From: Sorangium cellulosum
GTDB lineage: Bacteria; Myxococcota_A; Polyangia; Polyangiales; Polyangiaceae
Assembly (NCBI RefSeq): GCF_004135735.1
Contig: NZ_CP012670.1
Span: forward strand, 5,720,501-5,784,500
Length of the DNA: 64,000 bases
Direction of reading: 5' to 3'
Shown: positions 50,569-59,672 of the stretch, piece by piece
Numbering within the stretch: the stretch's first letter is position 1
Layout of the letters: the number at the start of each line of letters is the position of its first letter
Notes under the pieces: model-generated
Told to the model about the DNA's origin: nothing
Database searches by the model: none
Seen by the model: only the letters and a program-made list of their open reading frames with translations
Program-made: the position numbers and the translations under genes

Positions 50569-50706
50569 AAGGGGGCACCGTGGCGGCGAGCCGCGCGGCT
50601 CGTGCCGGAGCTTCGCCCGGACGGCGTTCTTGCCGGGTCCCTCCGGGACGTGGCACGGGGCGGCAGGAGCTTTTTGCGCCGCCCTTCGGTGGCCCCGCGG
50701 CGATAA
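50461..50706 (+). pseudogene. truncated copy of the gene at 40642
   Basis: The first 35 or so codons (MNKSRTSEKETGNAPASPPT to RACLERFATEA) match the gene at 40642, and its leader and 43-bp array are also kept. From 50569 the frame runs into an unrelated repeated segment also seen after the gene ending at 46706 (around CGGCTCGTGCC-GAGCTTCGCC). It has no functional C-terminal part. Confidence 0.8.
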
Positions 50707-50712
50707 TGCGCC

Positions 50713-53466
50713 GTGCCTCGCCGCCTCCTCGCCCCGTCCGTGCTCGCCCTCCTCGTCGCGCCCGCGTGCGCAGGCGGCCGGGACATGGCGCCGCCCGCGC
50801 CGCCCCCCGAGCTGCTCGAGCTGCCGCCCGAGGCGGAGCTCCCCGAGGTGGAGCTGGCCCCGCCGGCCGGGGCCGAGGGGCGCGTCGCGGAGATCCGTGG
50901 GCGCGAGGAGGTGCCGCTCACTGGTCCGCGCGTGGACGCGGCGCCGGGCGACTGGATGCTCGCTCACGGGGACCGGGTGGCGGTGGTGTCGGCCAGGGGC
51001 GACGTGGTCGACTTCGGCGTCGTCGGCGGCCGCGATGAGCTCGGCGCCGTGCGGCCCCTGATGCACGTCGCGCTGAGCGCCCCCGCGGACGACGTGCTCC
51101 ACATCGAGCCGGTCGGCGCAGGCGGGCGGGTGCTGCGGGTCGTCCGGGCCGCGCGCGGCTATCCGCTGCGGCTCGTGAGCTGGATCTACTTCGCGGGGAC
51201 CACGCTGCGCATCGAGTCCGCCGCGGTCGGCGTGCCGCCGGCCGAGGCGCCCGACCCCAACCTGGGTGGGGAGGCGGTCAACCCCAACCTGGGTGGGGAG
51301 GCGGCCAACCCCAACCTGGCGGCCATCCCCAACCTGGGTGCGCCCGCCCCCAACCCGGGTGCGGCGCCTGCCAACCCCAACCCGGGTGCGCCCGCCCCCC
51401 CCGCCCCCAACCCGGGTGGGACGCCCGCCACCCCCAACCCGGGTGGGGCGCCCGCGCCCGCGGCGCGCCGGTGGCCGGCGGTCGCCGCGACGCTCGGCGA
51501 GCGCGCCGGCTGGGGCAATGTCCCCACCTGGGTCGAGGGCCACGGCTTCGCCACCACGCCGGGCCGCTTCACCACCGCCTTCCTCGCCCGCGAGAGCTCC
51601 GGCGTCGCCTACGCCCTCTGCTCCCTCGGCGGCCCCCTCCGCGCCACCTTCGGCCCCCAGGTCCTCAGCGGCTTCTTCGAGTCGGCCGTCACCGGCGAGG
51701 CCGTCGAGCTCGTCCCCTACGGCGGCGCCTCCTCGCGCCGCGCCATCGCCCTCGCCACCGCCCCCTCGGCCGGCGACGCGGCCGTCCAGCTCCCCTGCCT
51801 GCGCGCCGGCGGCGTCACCCGCCTCCCCCTCCCGCTCCTCGCCGCGCGCGGCGCCCACGCCGAGACCGCCCGCTGCGACCCTGCCGGGCGCCCCGGGCGG
51901 ATCTTCGCCCACTTTGCCGCCGCGCAGGCGCCCGGCCTGGGCGACCGCCGCGAGATCGAGCTGCCCCACGGCTGCTTCCACGTCCGCCTCGGCGCCCCCG
52001 GGTTCGTGCCCGGGCCCTGGACGCGCGCCGACACCCTCGCCGCGCAGCCGCGCGAGGCGATCCTGCCCACGGCCGGGCGGCTGCGCTTCCGGGTGACCGA
52101 GGCCGGACGGCCCGTGCCCGCGCGCGTGCTCGTCCGTGGCCTCGGCGGCACACCCGACCCGCACTGGGGCGACGACGCCGCGGGTGGCCTCGCGCTCAAC
52201 GTGGCCCACGCCGATCGCGGGGAGGGCGACGTGCCCCTGCCGCCCGGGCGCTACCGCGTCTCGGTGGGGCGCGGCTTCGAGTACACCGTGCACGAGCAGG
52301 AGATCACGGTCGCCGCAGGACAGACGGCCGAGGTGCGCGCCGCCATCGCCCGGGTGGTCGACACCGCCGGCTGGATTGCCGCGGACCTGCACCTGCACGC
52401 CGAGCCCTCGCCCGACGCCCCCACCCGGCTCGCCGAGCGGGTGCGCAGCCTGGTCGCCGCCGGCGTCGAGGTCGCGGTGGCCACCGACCACAACGCGGTC
52501 ACCGACTACGGGCCGGCGATCCGCGAGCTCGGCCTCGGCGCCGCCATCGCCGGCATGGTCGGCGACGAGGTGACCACCCGGGACCCGTACTGGGGCCATT
52601 TCAACGTCTTCCCGCTCGCTCCCAAGGACCCGCCGCTCGCCCACGCGGGCGTCCTGCCGGCCGAGATCTTCGCCGAGGCGCGCCGTCGCAAGCCGTACGG
52701 GGAGCGGACGCTGATCCAGGTGAACCACCCGCGCATGGGCGACATCGGCTACTTCGACCTGCTGCGCCTGGATGCGGCGGACGTGCCGGGCTGGCTCAGG
52801 CGCGCGCCGATCGCCGACATGAGCTTCGACGCGCTCGAGGTGTTCAACGGGGACCATTACGACCAGCTCCATCGCGTGGAGGCGGTGATGCGCGACTGGT
52901 TCGCGCTGCTCAACGCGGGCTTCCGCGTGGTGGCCACCGGCAACTCCGACTCGCACCGCGTCGCCTTCCAGGAGCCCGGCACGCCCCGCAACCTGGTGCA
53001 GGTGCCCGCGGACGCGCCCGGCCGGCTCGACGAGCGCGCCTTCGTCGAGGCGGTGCGCGCCGGCAAGGTGGTCGTCTCGAGCGGCCCCTTCGTGCGCCTC
53101 ACCGTCGCCGGCAAGGGCATCGGCGAGTCGGTGCCGGAGGGCGACGCGGAGATCGAGATCCGCGTCGACGCGCCGCCCTGGGTCGACGTCGACCGCGTCG
53201 AGCTGGTGCGCCGCGGCGACGTGATCTTCCGCGCCGCCGTCCGCCCGCCGGAGCCCGCGACCGCGGCCGCGGCCGGCGCGGGCGCCACACGGCCGCCGCG
53301 GCCGGCCGGCGCGCCGCGGGCGACGCGCGTCACCGAGCGGACGCGGCAGACGTTGCGCAAGGGCGACTGGGTGATCGCGATCGCGCGCGGCTCCCGGCCG
53401 ATGGATCACCTCCACCGGCCGGGCGCGCTCCCCTTCGCGTTCACCAACCCGGTGTTCGTGCGCTGA
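50713..53466 (+). CDS. PHP-domain metallohydrolase, CehA/McbA-like
   Basis: Exported protein of 917 aa. Starts with GTG at 50713; the signal peptide ends near PACAGG and may be a lipobox. A Pro/Asn/Gly stretch with NPNLGG and NPGG repeats lies at about residues 176-245. The C-terminal third has the PHP metal-binding motifs: DLHLHAEPS (about 558-566), ATDHNAVTDYG, GDEVTTRDPYWGHFNVFPL, VNHPRMG and GNSDSHRVAF. These match CehA/McbA family esterases that work on carbaryl-like or other esters, but the substrate here is unknown. The N-terminal half is a beta-rich region. Confidence 0.8.
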   Translation: MPRRLLAPSVLALLVAPACAGGRDMAPPAPPPELLELPPEAELPEVELAPPAGAEGRVAEIRGREEVPLTGPRVDAAPGDWMLAHGDRVAVVSARGDVVDFGVVGGRDELGAVRPLMHVALSAPADDVLHIEPVGAGGRVLRVVRAARGYPLRLVSWIYFAGTTLRIESAAVGVPPAEAPDPNLGGEAVNPNLGGEAANPNLAAIPNLGAPAPNPGAAPANPNPGAPAPPAPNPGGTPATPNPGGAPAPAARRWPAVAATLGERAGWGNVPTWVEGHGFATTPGRFTTAFLARESSGVAYALCSLGGPLRATFGPQVLSGFFESAVTGEAVELVPYGGASSRRAIALATAPSAGDAAVQLPCLRAGGVTRLPLPLLAARGAHAETARCDPAGRPGRIFAHFAAAQAPGLGDRREIELPHGCFHVRLGAPGFVPGPWTRADTLAAQPREAILPTAGRLRFRVTEAGRPVPARVLVRGLGGTPDPHWGDDAAGGLALNVAHADRGEGDVPLPPGRYRVSVGRGFEYTVHEQEITVAAGQTAEVRAAIARVVDTAGWIAADLHLHAEPSPDAPTRLAERVRSLVAAGVEVAVATDHNAVTDYGPAIRELGLGAAIAGMVGDEVTTRDPYWGHFNVFPLAPKDPPLAHAGVLPAEIFAEARRRKPYGERTLIQVNHPRMGDIGYFDLLRLDAADVPGWLRRAPIADMSFDALEVFNGDHYDQLHRVEAVMRDWFALLNAGFRVVATGNSDSHRVAFQEPGTPRNLVQVPADAPGRLDERAFVEAVRAGKVVVSSGPFVRLTVAGKGIGESVPEGDAEIEIRVDAPPWVDVDRVELVRRGDVIFRAAVRPPEPATAAAAGAGATRPPRPAGAPRATRVTERTRQTLRKGDWVIAIARGSRPMDHLHRPGALPFAFTNPVFVR

Positions 53467-53527
53467 ACGCCGCGCCCGCTCGCCTTCCGGCCGCGCGGCT
53501 GGCATCGACGCTGCTTCCAGCCCGGGG

Positions 53528-53854
53528 ATGGCAAGCGCTACTCGGAAGGTGACGACCGACCACGACGAGATCCGGAGATGGGCCGAGGCCCGCGGCGCGA
53601 AGCCCGCGCACGCCCTCGGGACCGGGGGAGAGGGCGATGTGGGGGTGATCCGCCTCGATTTCCCGGGCTACTCGGGCGAGGGCAAGCTCGAGGAGATCTC
53701 CTGGGACGACTTCTTCGAGAAGTTCGACGACAGCGAGCTCGCGCTCATCTACCAGGAGACGACGGCGGAGGGCGAGCCGAGCAACTTCAACAAGCTCGTG
53801 AGCCGCCATAACCCCAAGATCGAAGAGGAGCTGGGGAAGGAAGAGGCGGCCTGA
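53528..53854 (+). CDS. small hypothetical protein of a widespread family
   Basis: Protein of 108 aa: TTDHDEIRRWAEARGAKPAH at the start, then RLDFPGYSGEGKLEEISWDDFFEKFDDSELALIYQE and SNFNKLVSR. It is often found as a conserved hypothetical protein in diverse bacteria and is sometimes labelled as a glucan branching enzyme without good reason. I know of no function. It sits between the PHP protein and the convergent esterase gene. Confidence 0.75.
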   Translation: MASATRKVTTDHDEIRRWAEARGAKPAHALGTGGEGDVGVIRLDFPGYSGEGKLEEISWDDFFEKFDDSELALIYQETTAEGEPSNFNKLVSRHNPKIEEELGKEEAA

Positions 53855-53997
53855 TCGCGGAGGTGCTCCCCGGGCACACGCCCGCCCGAGCGCCCGAGCC
53901 CCGAAAGGGCGTCTGCGGCGTGCGATGGCACCACCACGCGCAGCACACGGGGGTGTGCCCGTCCTCGCTCGGTCGCGGCGCCGTCGAGCGGCGGGGC

Positions 53998-55248
53998 TCA
54001 CTTGAGCGACTGGAAGAAGCGCCAGGCCCGCCCGCCCGCGCCAGACGGTACGGAGTGCCCCCCGGGGTGCGTGCAGTACACGAGCGGCAGGCCCTCATCG
54101 CAGCCCTGATACTCGACGCACCCATTGCCGAAGGTCGCCGACGGCGCCGTGGTCGCCTGGCAGCCGTTCCGGCCGCGCCAGAAGTCGCGGGTAGCTTGTC
54201 CCAGCGCGGGGGTCACGGTCCCGTCGGTGTCGCCCTGCGTTTGAATCACCGCGTGCGCGGCGCCGGCGTCGCTGCACGTGGGCTGGGATCCCTGGGGGCC
54301 CCATCCGGCGACCGGAGCGAGACCGCGGAAGATGGAAGCGCGCTCGCAGCCGAGCGTGTTCGTCATGAAACCACCTTGGCTGAACCCGACCGCGAAGACG
54401 CGCTTCGTATCCACGCAGTAGCTCGCCTTGGCATGCTCGATCATGGCATCGAAGAACGCCAGGTCGGCCGCCAAGCGCGCCTGATTGGCGTTCGGCGGCG
54501 GGCCGCCCCAGTTCGAGTCTGCATTACCCCACTGCGATTGGGTGCTCGGAGGCCTGGATTGCCCGTTCGCCGGCAACCCCTGCGGGTAGATGAGCAGCGC
54601 CTGGTCGTCGGTCTCCTGGATGAGCTGGAATCCGCTGTCGTCGTGCGCAGCCCACACGTTGTTCATGTTCAGGCCGTGGATACCGAAGACCAGCGGCAGC
54701 GGCTTGCTCGGGTCGTAGCTCTCCGGCACGTACATCAGGTAGTAGCGCGTCACGCCGCCGACCGTCAGCGTCTGCTGCGTGCGCGGGTCGGGTCGCGTCA
54801 CGGCCTTGCCGCAGCCCATCGAGCCCATCGAGCCGCCGCCACCAGCGCCCGTCGAGCTGTCGCCGCCAGCGCCCGTCGCACCGCCGGCGCCGCCAGCACC
54901 CGTCGCACCGCCGGCGCCGCCAGCACCCGTCGAACCGCCGGCGCCGTCCGAGCCGCCGCTGCCCGCCGCCCCCGAGCTATCGCCGCCCCCGGCCGTGCCC
55001 GCGCCCCCGCTCCCGTCGGCTCCTCCGCCCGACGTCGCTCCCGCGGCGGCGGCACCGGCACCCGCGGTACCAGCACCCGCCGTCGCTGAGCCTGCGACCG
55101 GTGCATCCGCCGAGCTGCCGCTCGTGAGGGCGCCAGAAGATCCATCGGCGCTGGGGTCGACGGGATCCGGCTCCGAGGAGCAAGCGGTCACCCCCGTCGC
55201 CACGCCAACAGTGAGAAAGACGCTCAGGCCAAACGCTGATTTGCTCAT
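53998..55248 (-). CDS. CE1/LpqC-type esterase lipoprotein
   Basis: Lipoprotein of 416 aa (lipobox VTAC, Cys23). Residues 24-145 are a Gly/Ala/Ser linker with GGAGGATGA repeats. The remainder is an alpha/beta hydrolase of the polyhydroxybutyrate depolymerase/feruloyl-acetylxylan esterase group: LVFGIHGLNMNN, LLIYPQGLP, nucleophile elbow GFSQGG, and a late His in THPGGHSVP. In this neighbourhood it probably removes ester side groups from xylan. A candidate operator at 55472 lies 224 bases upstream. Confidence 0.8.
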   Translation of the reverse strand: MSKSAFGLSVFLTVGVATGVTACSSEPDPVDPSADGSSGALTSGSSADAPVAGSATAGAGTAGAGAAAAGATSGGGADGSGGAGTAGGGDSSGAAGSGGSDGAGGSTGAGGAGGATGAGGAGGATGAGGDSSTGAGGGGSMGSMGCGKAVTRPDPRTQQTLTVGGVTRYYLMYVPESYDPSKPLPLVFGIHGLNMNNVWAAHDDSGFQLIQETDDQALLIYPQGLPANGQSRPPSTQSQWGNADSNWGGPPPNANQARLAADLAFFDAMIEHAKASYCVDTKRVFAVGFSQGGFMTNTLGCERASIFRGLAPVAGWGPQGSQPTCSDAGAAHAVIQTQGDTDGTVTPALGQATRDFWRGRNGCQATTAPSATFGNGCVEYQGCDEGLPLVYCTHPGGHSVPSGAGGRAWRFFQSLK

Positions 55249-55471
55249 CGGGATACCACCTCGTCCAATGTTGCTCGTCGGGGGCTCGGACGATCACGGG
55301 TCGTCCGCCACGCTCCCCCGCTGGTTGATGCCGGCGTCGTGCGCCGGGCGCCGCAGTCCGATCAGGGCTCTCACAAGTCAGGTGGGCGGCCCCTCCCCGC
55401 GCTGCCCGAAGGGCCTCGACGCTTCTCCTCCGTCGCCGTCTCGTTCAAGAATCCAATCCCAGAAACCATAC

Positions 55472-55485
55472 TGTGAGCGTTCACA
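55472..55485. promoter_or_regulatory. candidate LacI-type operator 1
   Basis: TGTGAGCGTTCACA, near-perfect 14-bp palindrome with a central CG. It lies 224 bases upstream of the esterase gene (minus). Confidence 0.7.
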
Positions 55486-55803
55486 TGACGGCGTCAACCA
55501 AAATTGGCCGGCCCGCGCGGTCCTCGAGCGTGATGGGTGCGCAGCGGCACCAGCCACGGCGTCCGCGCGGGCTGTCCCACGAGCTCGGCACATGCGAGCT
55601 CGTTCGGTGCCGGTGGACCTGTGCGGTGCTCTTGCGCACGATCGGCTCGGCCTCGACCACGGCGCGCGACCAGGATCGCTGCCCGCTCCCGATGTCCCGC
55701 GGCGCCTCGCGCCCGCGCCTCTCGACGCCGCGGTCCGGAGGAGCCCCGCCAGCCTCGTCCTCCCTCGGCCGGAGGATACCCGCGGGGGGGGGGGCGATTG
55801 GTG

Positions 55804-55832
55804 TTGACATCGAGAATGTGAACGGTCACATT
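55804..55832 (+). promoter_or_regulatory. candidate promoter with operator 2
   Basis: TTGACA (55804-55809) is followed, eight bases on, by AATGTGAACGGTCACATT (55815-55832), which would overlap the -10 box. The operator core is TGTGAACGGTCACA (55817-55830). The same arrangement recurs at 59937. It faces the GH43 gene, 780 bases away. Confidence 0.65.
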
Positions 55833-56105
55833 CTTCGCGAACAGTATCCTTTTGCTTCGCTCTGGATGGGGTCGTCCTGCGCTCGAGCCCATCGTTGTCC
55901 GCTCGATCTTGGCATCGATTCCGTTCACGCGGTCCACTCGGACGCGCGCGCTGAGGGGTTCTTGATGGCCTGCCGCCACGCCGTCTTCAACTACGCGACC
56001 CAGGCGCCCGGCGGGCCCGTCACCGTCCAGAGCTTCGGCGTGATCCGCGGGAACTACTACAGTGTTCCCGAAATTCGCCCCTGGTTCCGTAAGAGGGAAG
56101 AACAT

Positions 56106-56168
56106 GAACCACAGAGGCGCAGAGGGCGCAGAGGAGAGAACAAAAAGCCTCTGTGTCCTCTGTGGTTC
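56106..56168. repeat. CCACAGAGG palindromic repeat element
   Basis: GAACCACAGAGG (56106-56117) and CCTCTGTGGTTC (56157-56168) are perfect complements. Inside are further GCAGAGG units. Repeats of this kind, with CACAGAG cores, are scattered in many unrelated bacterial genomes. Confidence 0.8.
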
Positions 56169-56213
56169 CTTCTCACATGAAACCAGGGACGAACCCGGCG
56201 ACGCGGCACTCGC

Positions 56214-56340
56214 ACTGCGTCACCCAAGTTCGTCCCGGGGTCGTCGCTCACGGGGCCTGCGCTTCGGCGGGCCCCGTTCGTGGTCCGCATGCGCAACGGT
56301 CCCTCCGCGACGTCCCCGGGACGAACTTGGGTGACGCAGT
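56214..56340. repeat. 127-bp element with perfect 27-bp inverted ends
   Basis: 56214-56240 and 56314-56340 are perfect inverted copies (27 of 27; starts ACTGCGTCACCCAAGTTCG). The 73-bp interior has its own stem (ACGGGGCC/GGGCCCCGT). It resembles a miniature inverted-repeat element or a strong cruciform. Confidence 0.85.
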
Positions 56341-56612
56341 ACGAGCTGCCGCCTCCGCTCACGGCGCGGCGCACAAGGCATCGACTCTCGGCGCCGAGCA
56401 CGACTCCGGCATGCATCCGAGAACTCAGCGGAGATCATGAAACGGCCTCGCGCCCCGTTCTTCTCGCCGGAGCCACATTCGCGACAACCTTGGCCGTGCG
56501 GGGTGCCGCACACGCGCGGTCGAGCAGTGGAGCGCCGGAGAACCATGAACCGACCGATTCACGACATCGGCAACGCCTGAAGAATTTTCAGGAGAGCAGC
56601 AAGGATCCAAGA

Positions 56613-58370
56613 ATGGCGACGAACACGATACCCAACCAACGCAAGCTCCTCGGGATGGCATTGTTGCTTTGTGGCGTGACCGCGCTCCCGTCCGTCTCCC
56701 TGGCAGACAATCCCATCGTCCAGACCATTTACACCCCCGATCCTGCCCCCATGGTCCACGGTGACACGGTATACCTCTATACCGGGCACGACGAAGACAG
56801 CGCGACGGACTGGTTCGGGATGAACGAGTGGAGAGTGTATTCCTCCACGGACATGGTGAACTGGACGGATCACGGCTCGCCGCTGAAATACAGCGATTTT
56901 GGCTGGGCAAAGGGAGACGCGTGGGCAGGGCAGGCCATCCACAGGAACGGGAAATTCTACTACTACGTCCCTATGACGAGCAGCTCGCTCAACAGGATGA
57001 CCATCGGCGTGGCCGTGTCGGACAGCCCTACCGGTCCGTTCGAAGACGCCCTGGGACGGCCGCTCATCACGGCCAACTGCGGCGACATCGATCCGACGGT
57101 GCTCATCGACGACGACGGCCAGGCCTATCTGTACTGGGGAAACCCCAGCACGTGCTACGTGAAGCTGAACGAAGATATGATCTCCTACCAGGGAGACGTC
57201 GTGCGCGTACCCATGACGGCGGCGAGCTTTGGACAGCGCACCGGGGAGGATGATGGCCGCCATACGACCAAGTACGAGGAAGGCCCGTGGCTCTACAAGC
57301 GCGATGGGCTGTACTACCTGGTGTATGCGGCTGGCCCCATCCCCGAATACATCGCCTACTCCACGAGCAGCAGCCCCACCGGCCCGTGGACTTACCGGGG
57401 GGTCATCATGCCCACAGAGGGCAGCAGCTTCACCAACCACGCGGGCGTCATCGACTACAAGGGGAACTCCTACTTCTTCTATCACAACGGCGCCTTGCCG
57501 GGCGGCGGAGGCTTTCACCGCTCGACGTCCGTCGAGCAATTCACGTTCAACGCCGACGGCACATTCCCGACGATCAAGATGACCCAGGCGGGCGCGCCTG
57601 GCGTCGGCAACCTGAACCCGTATGTCATGACGGAGGCTGAGACCATCGCCTGGGAATCCGGCGTCGAGACCGAGGCATGCAGCGAGGGTGGAATAAATGT
57701 CACGTCGATTGAAGACGGGGACTACATCAAGGTGAAGGGCGTCGACTTTGGCACCGGCGCGGTGTCCTTCGACGCAAGAGTGGCCTCGGCGACCGGCGGC
57801 GGCAGCATCGAGCTGCGCCTCGACAGCCCGACCGGCACGCTGGTGGGAACCTGCATGGTTCAGGGGACCGGCGGCGCCCAGACCTGGGTCACCTCGTCCT
57901 GCGCGGTCGACGGCGCGACAGGGATACACGATCTGTACCTGAAGTTCACCGGTGGGAACGGTCCCCTGTTCAATTTCAACTGGTGGAAGTTCACTCCGCT
58001 CGACGCCCCGGATCCGGATCCGACCGGCGGCGGGGGCGCACCGAGCGTGGGCGAAGGGGGAGCGGCGGGCAGCGGCGGCTCGGGCGGGGGTGGGAGCGTC
58101 AGCAGCGCCGCGACGACCGGCACCGGAGCAACGGCGGGCACCGGAGCGACGACCGGCACCGGAGCAGCAGCGGCGGGCAGCGGCACGGGCGGCGCTGACG
58201 CCGCCCCCGCTGACGGCGCCAGCGACGACGCGGGTGGGTGTGCCTGCCGGGTCGGGTCGGGGCCCAGCTCCCCCGCGGGCGCGCTCGCCGCCCTGCTCGC
58301 GCTGGGCGCGGTCGCCGCGCGGCGGCGTCGTGCCCGAGGAGCCGGGCGGAGCGGGGCCGCCGCGAGCTGA
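56613..58370 (+). CDS. GH43 hydrolase with CBM6 and MYXO-CTERM-like tail
   Basis: Secreted enzyme of 585 aa. ATG at 56613 has AAGGA before it. The signal peptide ends SVSLA. The GH43 five-blade propeller (about 33-335) has the three acidic residues expected: Asp43 (YTPDPAP), Asp158 or 160 (GDIDPTVLIDDD) and Glu223 (YEEGPW). A CBM6-like domain follows at about 338-472 (MTEAETIAWESG to NWWKFTP), then a Gly/Ser/Thr linker. A C-terminal tail follows: Cys pair, hydrophobic span ALAALLALGAVA, Arg cluster. This looks like a MYXO-CTERM sorting signal. GH43-CBM6 enzymes usually cut arabinoxylan or arabinan. Confidence 0.88.
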   Translation: MATNTIPNQRKLLGMALLLCGVTALPSVSLADNPIVQTIYTPDPAPMVHGDTVYLYTGHDEDSATDWFGMNEWRVYSSTDMVNWTDHGSPLKYSDFGWAKGDAWAGQAIHRNGKFYYYVPMTSSSLNRMTIGVAVSDSPTGPFEDALGRPLITANCGDIDPTVLIDDDGQAYLYWGNPSTCYVKLNEDMISYQGDVVRVPMTAASFGQRTGEDDGRHTTKYEEGPWLYKRDGLYYLVYAAGPIPEYIAYSTSSSPTGPWTYRGVIMPTEGSSFTNHAGVIDYKGNSYFFYHNGALPGGGGFHRSTSVEQFTFNADGTFPTIKMTQAGAPGVGNLNPYVMTEAETIAWESGVETEACSEGGINVTSIEDGDYIKVKGVDFGTGAVSFDARVASATGGGSIELRLDSPTGTLVGTCMVQGTGGAQTWVTSSCAVDGATGIHDLYLKFTGGNGPLFNFNWWKFTPLDAPDPDPTGGGGAPSVGEGGAAGSGGSGGGGSVSSAATTGTGATAGTGATTGTGAAAAGSGTGGADAAPADGASDDAGGCACRVGSGPSSPAGALAALLALGAVAARRRRARGAGRSGAAAS

Positions 58371-58408
58371 CGGTTTGGTGCGATGAACGCGGCGCCCGCG
58401 GAGAAAAA

Positions 58409-58422
58409 TGTTAGCGTTCACA
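58409..58422. promoter_or_regulatory. candidate operator 3
   Basis: TGTTAGCGTTCACA, one base off the palindrome (TGTTA instead of TGTGA). It sits in the 66-base gap between the GH43 and GH16 genes, 14 bases before the GH16 ATG's ribosome site region. Confidence 0.55.
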
Positions 58423-58436
58423 TCGGAGGTTCCACC

Positions 58437-59672
58437 ATGTTCACGAGATTCCGCGCAGGTCTGATGCTCACCGCGGCCTCGCTGGCGCTCGCGGTGAGCT
58501 CGACCGCCGTCGCGAAGCCTTACAAGGGAGCAGAGGTTTACACGCCCCAGGGCTATCTTCATGGTCGCATCGAAGTGCGCATGCGCATGGCGCGCGGGAG
58601 CGGCATCCTGTCGACCTTCTTCACCTACAAGGACGGCTCCGAGCAGTCCGGCGCTTTCTGGGAGGAGATCGACATCGAGGTCTTCGGAAAGGACGACGCC
58701 CGGAGCTGGCAGTCCAACATCATCACCGGGATGGGCACGAGGGTGACGTCGGAGCAGGAGCACACGGCGGACGTCTCCCTCGCGGACGGCTATCACACCT
58801 ACGCGCTGGAGTGGACGCCGGACTACGTCGCCTGGAGCTTCGACGGGAAAGAGATCAGGAGGTCGACGGGTGAGCAGGTGGGCACCCTGAGGAATCCCCA
58901 GTCCCTGCGCTTCAACACGTGGTCCTCCGATGTCACCGAATGGGTCGGACCGTTCGACGATTCCGTCCTCCCGCAGCACCAGTTCATCAACTGGATCAAG
59001 TACTATCGCTACAACAACGGAGCTTTCGAGCTCGAGTGGGAGGACGACTTCGACTCCCTGGACGGCGCGCGATGGGGCAAAGCGGACTGGACGTTCGATG
59101 GGAACCGGGTGGACTTCGACCCGCAGAACGTGACAGTGAAAGAGGGCACGCTGGTGCTGTCGCTGACGCGGGAGGGGCAGACCGGATTCACCGGAGCCGT
59201 GCCCCGCGATGAGGACACCGGGCCAGGCCCCGGCGCGGGTGCGGGCGGGGCGGGCACGACGGCCACCTCCTCCGGGAGCGGCGTCGGCGGGGCGGGCGCG
59301 GCGGCCACCACCTCCGGAAGCGGCGCGGGCGGCGCGGACGCGGCGGCCACCTCCTCCGGGAGCGGCGCGGGCGGCGCGGACGCGGCGGCCACCTCCTCCG
59401 GGAGCGGCGCGGGCGGCGCGGACGCGGCGGCCACCTCCTCCGGGAGCGGCGTCGGCGGGACGGACACGGCGGCCACCTCCTCCGGGAGCGGCGTCGGCGC
59501 ACCGGGCGAGGGAGGTGGGATCGGCGGAACCCCGCCGGACGAGGGGTCTTCCGGCGGAGGTAGCGGGTGCGTCTTCGCCGGGGCCAGCACCACGGCGAGC
59601 TCGTGGGCCGCGACGCTCGCCGTCGGCCTCTCCGCCGCCCTGGCGATGCGACGGCGCCGGCGCCGTCGCTGA
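58437..59672 (+). CDS. circularly permuted GH16 lichenase with MYXO-CTERM-like tail
   Basis: Secreted beta-1,3-1,4-glucanase of 411 aa. ATG at 58437 has GGAGG 9 bases upstream. Signal peptide to about Ala26. The mature protein starts directly with GAEVYTPQGYLHGRIEVRM, then catalytic EEIDIE (Glu77 nucleophile, Glu81 acid/base). The segment normally at the N-terminus of bacterial lichenases (FDSLDGARWGKADWTFDGNR, VKEGTLVLSLT) comes last, at about 202-260. This is the natural permutation known from Fibrobacter succinogenes, and the sequence follows that enzyme closely, including WTPDYVAWSFDGKE and RFNTWSSD. A Gly/Ala/Ser linker and a hydrophobic-Arg tail anchor it. Confidence 0.9.
   Translation: MFTRFRAGLMLTAASLALAVSSTAVAKPYKGAEVYTPQGYLHGRIEVRMRMARGSGILSTFFTYKDGSEQSGAFWEEIDIEVFGKDDARSWQSNIITGMGTRVTSEQEHTADVSLADGYHTYALEWTPDYVAWSFDGKEIRRSTGEQVGTLRNPQSLRFNTWSSDVTEWVGPFDDSVLPQHQFINWIKYYRYNNGAFELEWEDDFDSLDGARWGKADWTFDGNRVDFDPQNVTVKEGTLVLSLTREGQTGFTGAVPRDEDTGPGPGAGAGGAGTTATSSGSGVGGAGAAATTSGSGAGGADAAATSSGSGAGGADAAATSSGSGAGGADAAATSSGSGVGGTDTAATSSGSGVGAPGEGGGIGGTPPDEGSSGGGSGCVFAGASTTASSWAATLAVGLSAALAMRRRRRRR

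Larger units (their letters stand above)
55249..56612. other. long regulatory region of the hydrolase locus
   Basis: About 1.36 kb without a convincing gene. It holds two candidate operators (55472, 55817), a candidate promoter (55804), a CCACAGAGG-type palindromic repeat (56106-56168) and a long inverted-repeat element (56214-56340). A short frame at about 55964-56180 starts with TTGATG and looks partly coding, but it matches nothing I know. Confidence 0.6.

Noticed and set aside
50014..53505. Open frame of 1163 codons on the minus strand opposite the PHP protein
   Set aside because: Antisense shadow; it also runs through the repeat array and truncated gene without a plausible protein.
53528..53854. 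Glucan branching enzyme
   Set aside because: Only 108 aa with none of the GH13 motifs; such labels on this family appear to be carried-over errors.
55473..56180. Plus-strand frame of 235 codons in the regulatory region
   Set aside because: It runs across two operators and a palindromic repeat and shows no domain; only a short part (about 55964-56070) has coding look.
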